From the NCBI GenBank assembly GCA_038380795.1, contig CM076259.1, positions 96,645,739 to 96,709,738 of the forward strand: a stretch of DNA of 64,000 nucleotides. Direction: 5' to 3'. Below, one piece after another: positions 59,916-64,000 of this stretch (the first letter of the stretch is position 1; each line of letters begins with the position of its first letter). The notes beneath the pieces were generated by a model. That model was given only the letters and a program-made list of their open reading frames with translations, did no database searches and was not told where the DNA came from. This stretch comes from Pyrocephalus nanus. Taxonomy: Eukaryota > Chordata > Aves > Passeriformes > Tyrannidae. The position numbers were made by a program, and so were the translations under genes.

Positions 59916-62900
59916 TCATAGAGAGAAAAAAAATGTCATTTCTTTCCCCTAAGAGTCGTGACAAACTTAAGTAGAAAGATACATAAGAAATCTGAACACT
60001 TCTGAAAATGACCTTCTGCTTAGACACTGAAATATATAACGCCAGTGGCAACATTTAAAAGTTATAGCAGCCACTGATGGTAATCATTCAAATTTGGGAT
60101 GGTGTATTCTCCTCTAAGTACATGAATATCTAGTGATCTCTTAATTTCTGAGGCATGAAAATGTCTAATAGTTGTTAAAACTAATAATTTTTAAATCTCA
60201 TAAAACTTTTAATATTGAGTATGGATGAATTGAAAATATATCTTTTACTTATAGATATGGGCAAATGGAGTCTCACTGTAAATCTAAGGATCATTGATAG
60301 TCTTGTGGGTTGCCAGTCAATTCTGACATGACTATGTGTGTTTTCTGGAAAGCATCAGGCATTATGTGTGGAAATCACTTTCATGAATTTAGATGTTGAT
60401 CTTCTTTACATATATTTATATGCATGTATAAAAGTTAGTCTTTGAAAGCAGATGATGGAAGCTCTGCAAAACCTGATTTCTTACTCAATAATGCATTACA
60501 TTTGTCAGTGCATTTTTTCAGGCCTAAAGAATAGATATCAAGCAAGTGAAATACACACCTCTATGTCCTTGTTTCTCTGATCATTCAAAATGTTAAATAT
60601 TACCTATTTCTATTGATAAAAAATGACAATCAAAGTTTCACATTATAATGCAGCATTATTCATCCCAGTATACATTTTCCCTTTTAATAAACAATCCAAC
60701 TATTCCATAATTTAGAGAAGCCAGGAAAATGTGACTCTGTTATTAGTCAATTTCAGCAAGCACTATTCATAACCATAGTGTGTAGATGCAAAAAGTAGAA
60801 AATATGGTAATTTCCTGACAAAGATAATTTTAAGACTGTATCCTCTTTTTTTCCCACTAATCTCGAAATAATAGGGACAATTTAGACCAAGCTTTGATGT
60901 TCAGAAGTGTCAATATCTTAGCTGTTAAGACAGCTGATAGCTTAATGCCTTTGGCTTACTATCTTTAATTTCAGAAATACTCATCTTCTCACTGTATAAT
61001 GAGATTTCTCCCTCCATTAAAAATAATCCAAACTAGCTGTCTGTTAATCTAAAGATAAAACTTTAGGTGAATAAGACATGATATAGAAAGTGCTATAATG
61101 TGTTGGGTATCAAAAATAATTTTAGGAAAAATTTCAGACAGAAATTCAGAGCTCGTGAACTACTCTATATCATGAAAGCTATTATTTAAAGTGTGATATC
61201 TTTGTGCCCCTCCCATCATAAACTTAAAATTGCTTCATACTGTGAAAAGCATTATGGCAATTAATCAAAATAGAACTAATACCATGTCAGATAATTGCCA
61301 GCAAGTAGGGGACTGTAAGTACTACCATCTGCAAGACACATAGAAACACTGGAGTAGGGGAAGGAGGTTGACCTGTTTGGTTGCATTCTACTCCATTATC
61401 CTTTTAAAAAAAAACTTAATTGGAAAAAATGCTTTCTTAAGTGATTTTGTAAAACAAAATATATATCTATTTATATGGCTATATTGACATAAATTAAGCT
61501 TTCTTTAAGTAGCTCTTTGTAACTGTTGAACTCTCTGAATATGCATTCATATTTTACGTTGTCTTAAGTACATAACATATCATGACAATTAAATAGGAAA
61601 TTTTTCATCATTTCAATGAAGAAGTTTCTGCAAAATAAAAGTAGCTGAGAAATTGTGTTTATGAGATGTCTAGCTCAATTTAGGAGTGGAAGAGTTAATG
61701 CTAACAATGAAAAAGAAGATGCTTAACAAGATCTGAGCAGCCATTTGTTTTCTTCTGTTTTCACTTGTACATGAAGCCATCTCTGCAAGGTATAAGACAA
61801 ATAAGACATTTTATACAATTCTAGAAAAACAGAACAACTTAGAGTGAATAATGATACAAAATGTTTACCCAGAAGACAACTGTGCTTCTGAACACAAATA
61901 AGCTTTTATTATTTTAACTATTTTATACTTTCTGGTCTTAAACTCACTGCTACCTTGAATACAAAATTTTATAAGATACATAGCCATTGACAAAAATTTA
62001 TTTTTCTAAAGGAAACAAATGTAACAACTTTTGCAATTTTTCTATAATTAAAAAACCCTAATGAGTCTTACATTTATGATTTGGCTTTTGTATTCATGAC
62101 TCTCTTAAAACAGCCTTTATTATTTTGATTATTTTAATGCTGATTTTTAACAAGGAGTCTACATATTTATTATTATAAAAAAAATTCCTGAACAACAATG
62201 TCATATGTCTATAAAATTATATAATTGAATAATATTCTGTTCTTATACATACAAAAAAAAGAGGTTTTTTGTATTATTTATAGTTCACAGTCATAGCTAA
62301 TTCCTGTTTTAAAAGAACCAAATATCCTAACCATATGGGACAATTCAGCAAACTAATCCAGCTCTTTAAAGAAACTTACACTAAGTCTAAGCCAGTTAAA
62401 AACCTCTGACAAAAGTGAAGAACAGTTGCCTAGAAAAGAGTATAAGTAATAAGGCTGAATTGTTTCCAAAATAACCAAATGTACTACTTTTAGAAGAGAG
62501 CCTGAAGGTTTCTCACAAAAATTTTCTAAATAGGATAAAGAAGTACATAGTTATATGCCTAAATAAGTATTCTGATCTCCAGTTTCTCTATCCACAAAAT
62601 GTTGAATAGAGAGCAGCTTCTGCTGGAATAAAATGGAATTGAGTGGTTCTCACATCTGGTGAGAAAGGAGTAATTTGTGCAATTTCTTAATGGAGTAGTA
62701 ATTTTGACATCCTTTTTCTCTACATGCATCATTATATCAACTTTTTACTCGTATTCATTATGGTGATTAAGTGATACACTGAATATGTGACCTCCATAAC
62801 AGATCCTTTATTTTAGATGGTAGAAATGAGTCTATTCATCTCCAAAAATGAAAAGCTTTTTTTTTTTAATACACTGTTCAGGGTTTAGTTTTGTTCCTTT

Positions 62901-64000
62901 GTATTTTGTCTTGAATCTTCAAGATATTATGTTTATATAAACTGTTAATTTTATATATTAAAATATGGCCTGTCACAAAGGGCAAGGAATGATCGCAGAA
63001 CTAGTGAAGGTTTCTTCACCTCTTAGAAGGCTCAGGCAGTTTATACAGAGAGGAAGGAGACAAATTTCTATATCTTTGAACATTCAAGGCAGGAAAAAAT
63101 TGCATCTTTATCATGACTTCTGAAACTGAAGGAAATAAATAAATCTTTTAAGTGCAGTTCAAGTGTACTTATAAATTTTAGTGTCAATGTCACTTCAACA
63201 AAAGAAGTGAACATGTTAAAGCAGATGATAAAAGAATCTTTTTAAGGAACTCTTACTTCTGAGGGTTTGTCCTTAAAGAAGCTTTTATAACTTTTTATAT
63301 TTTTCTCCTTGCTTGCAAGAAGTATCCCCAGCTTTGTTTTCCTAATCATGTCACTCAGTATGTTCTATTCATTCGTCCTTTAAAAAAACCCCATAGTAAT
63401 TTCAGATTTACAGTGTTTCTAGCAATGACTATGCACTAATCTGCATACAGTCCCAAGAATACTGGTTTATATGGACCCTCTACAAGAACATTTTTACTTT
63501 TATTTTAAATAATTTTGTATAGATGGATAATAAACTTTGATTCATATCTGATTGTATTCACTATTTAACACACACTAGCCAGACGAACCACTTGAGGTGT
63601 GTGTATATATAGATGTGTGTGTATAAAGAAGTTAATTTTATTGTAGGAACGCATACAACACAGACTCCTTATGTTCTGCTATAACAAGTGGGTGAGAAAT
63701 GACATGATTCTTTTAACACACATTTCATGTAATAAACCTTAACTTCAAGCAAATGCAGGCTATAAAATTCTACTGATGGACTTCCCAGATGTTGCCAGTT
63801 GTGCTGTTTTAATAGATACCTTTCTTCTTTCAATACACTTTCTTTTTACTCTGACATATATCTTTAACAGAAATGCCTGTCAAATGACCAGCAGGGTGCA
63901 GATGATAAACCCTGATTCATCCTTTTACTACACCTTAGATGTCATAAACTATACACAGATATCAACTGATATATACAGATCTTACTATATATAACATTGT
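59916..64000. other. Unique AT-rich DNA, no gene seen
   Basis: No interspersed repeat or gene is recognised. Short (TG/TA) stretches lie near 63597-63625. Open frames are few and at most 72 codons. Confidence 0.5.

Noticed and set aside
62641..62665. hAT-like terminal motif 'gagtggttctcacatctgg'
   Set aside because: There is no matching inverted end nearby and no 8-bp duplication, so it is a chance resemblance.
1..64000. CRISPR arrays, bacterial operons, rRNA genes
   Set aside because: There are no regularly spaced repeats with unique spacers, no ribosome-binding-site-led gene rows and no rRNA. All repeat evidence points to a bird nuclear genome.

Overview
The window looks like nuclear DNA from a bird. 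It is AT-rich. Its interspersed repeats are CR1 LINE fragments with the avian 3' tail, in which octamers related to ATTCTATG follow a 'cccttccaaccc' block, and solo LTRs of avian endogenous retroviruses. I saw no Alu, no L1, no bacterial operon organisation and no CRISPR array. The LTR types recall those common in songbirds and their relatives, but I cannot fix the species.

I could not support any intact host protein-coding gene, tRNA or rRNA. Open frames of 60-177 codons occur, but they lie in LTRs, CR1 fragments or AT-rich unique DNA, often lack an ATG start, and have no recognisable domains apart from pieces of CR1 ORF2. The window is best read as intergenic or intronic sequence.

Layout. 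Bases 1-5.4 kb are unique AT-rich DNA, with one stretch (about 1.26-1.8 kb) that could be a 3' UTR or conserved noncoding element. From 5.4 to 9.7 kb there are four CR1 fragments, all minus strand, including a long ORF2 piece with a decayed reverse-transcriptase core and a pentanucleotide tail. From 11.4 to 16.6 kb there is an LTR cluster: two opposed LTRs meeting near 11.94 kb, a plus-strand LTR at 14.05-14.49 kb, and a probable 1.1-kb minus-strand LTR at 15.49-16.59 kb. From 18.8 to 22.6 kb four CR1 fragments are all plus strand. At 25.24-26.17 kb is a 938-bp minus-strand solo LTR with a perfect 5-bp target-site duplication. From 26.8 to 64 kb repeats are sparse: seven scattered CR1 pieces, microsatellites, and long unique AT-rich stretches.

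The most striking structure is inside the 15.49-16.59 kb LTR. A 58-bp unit is repeated in exact register, and each unit carries one match to the CTCF core motif (CCANNAGRKGGCRSY). There are four sites in one orientation, three strong and one decayed. The same LTR holds a perfect RFX X-box-type sequence and a G-quadruplex-prone tract. This is a candidate transposon-borne insulator or enhancer cassette. Secondary observations are several perfect short hairpins, a short-loop G-quadruplex motif near 47.64 kb, recent short tandem duplications, and long (AT), poly(A) and poly(T) tracts.
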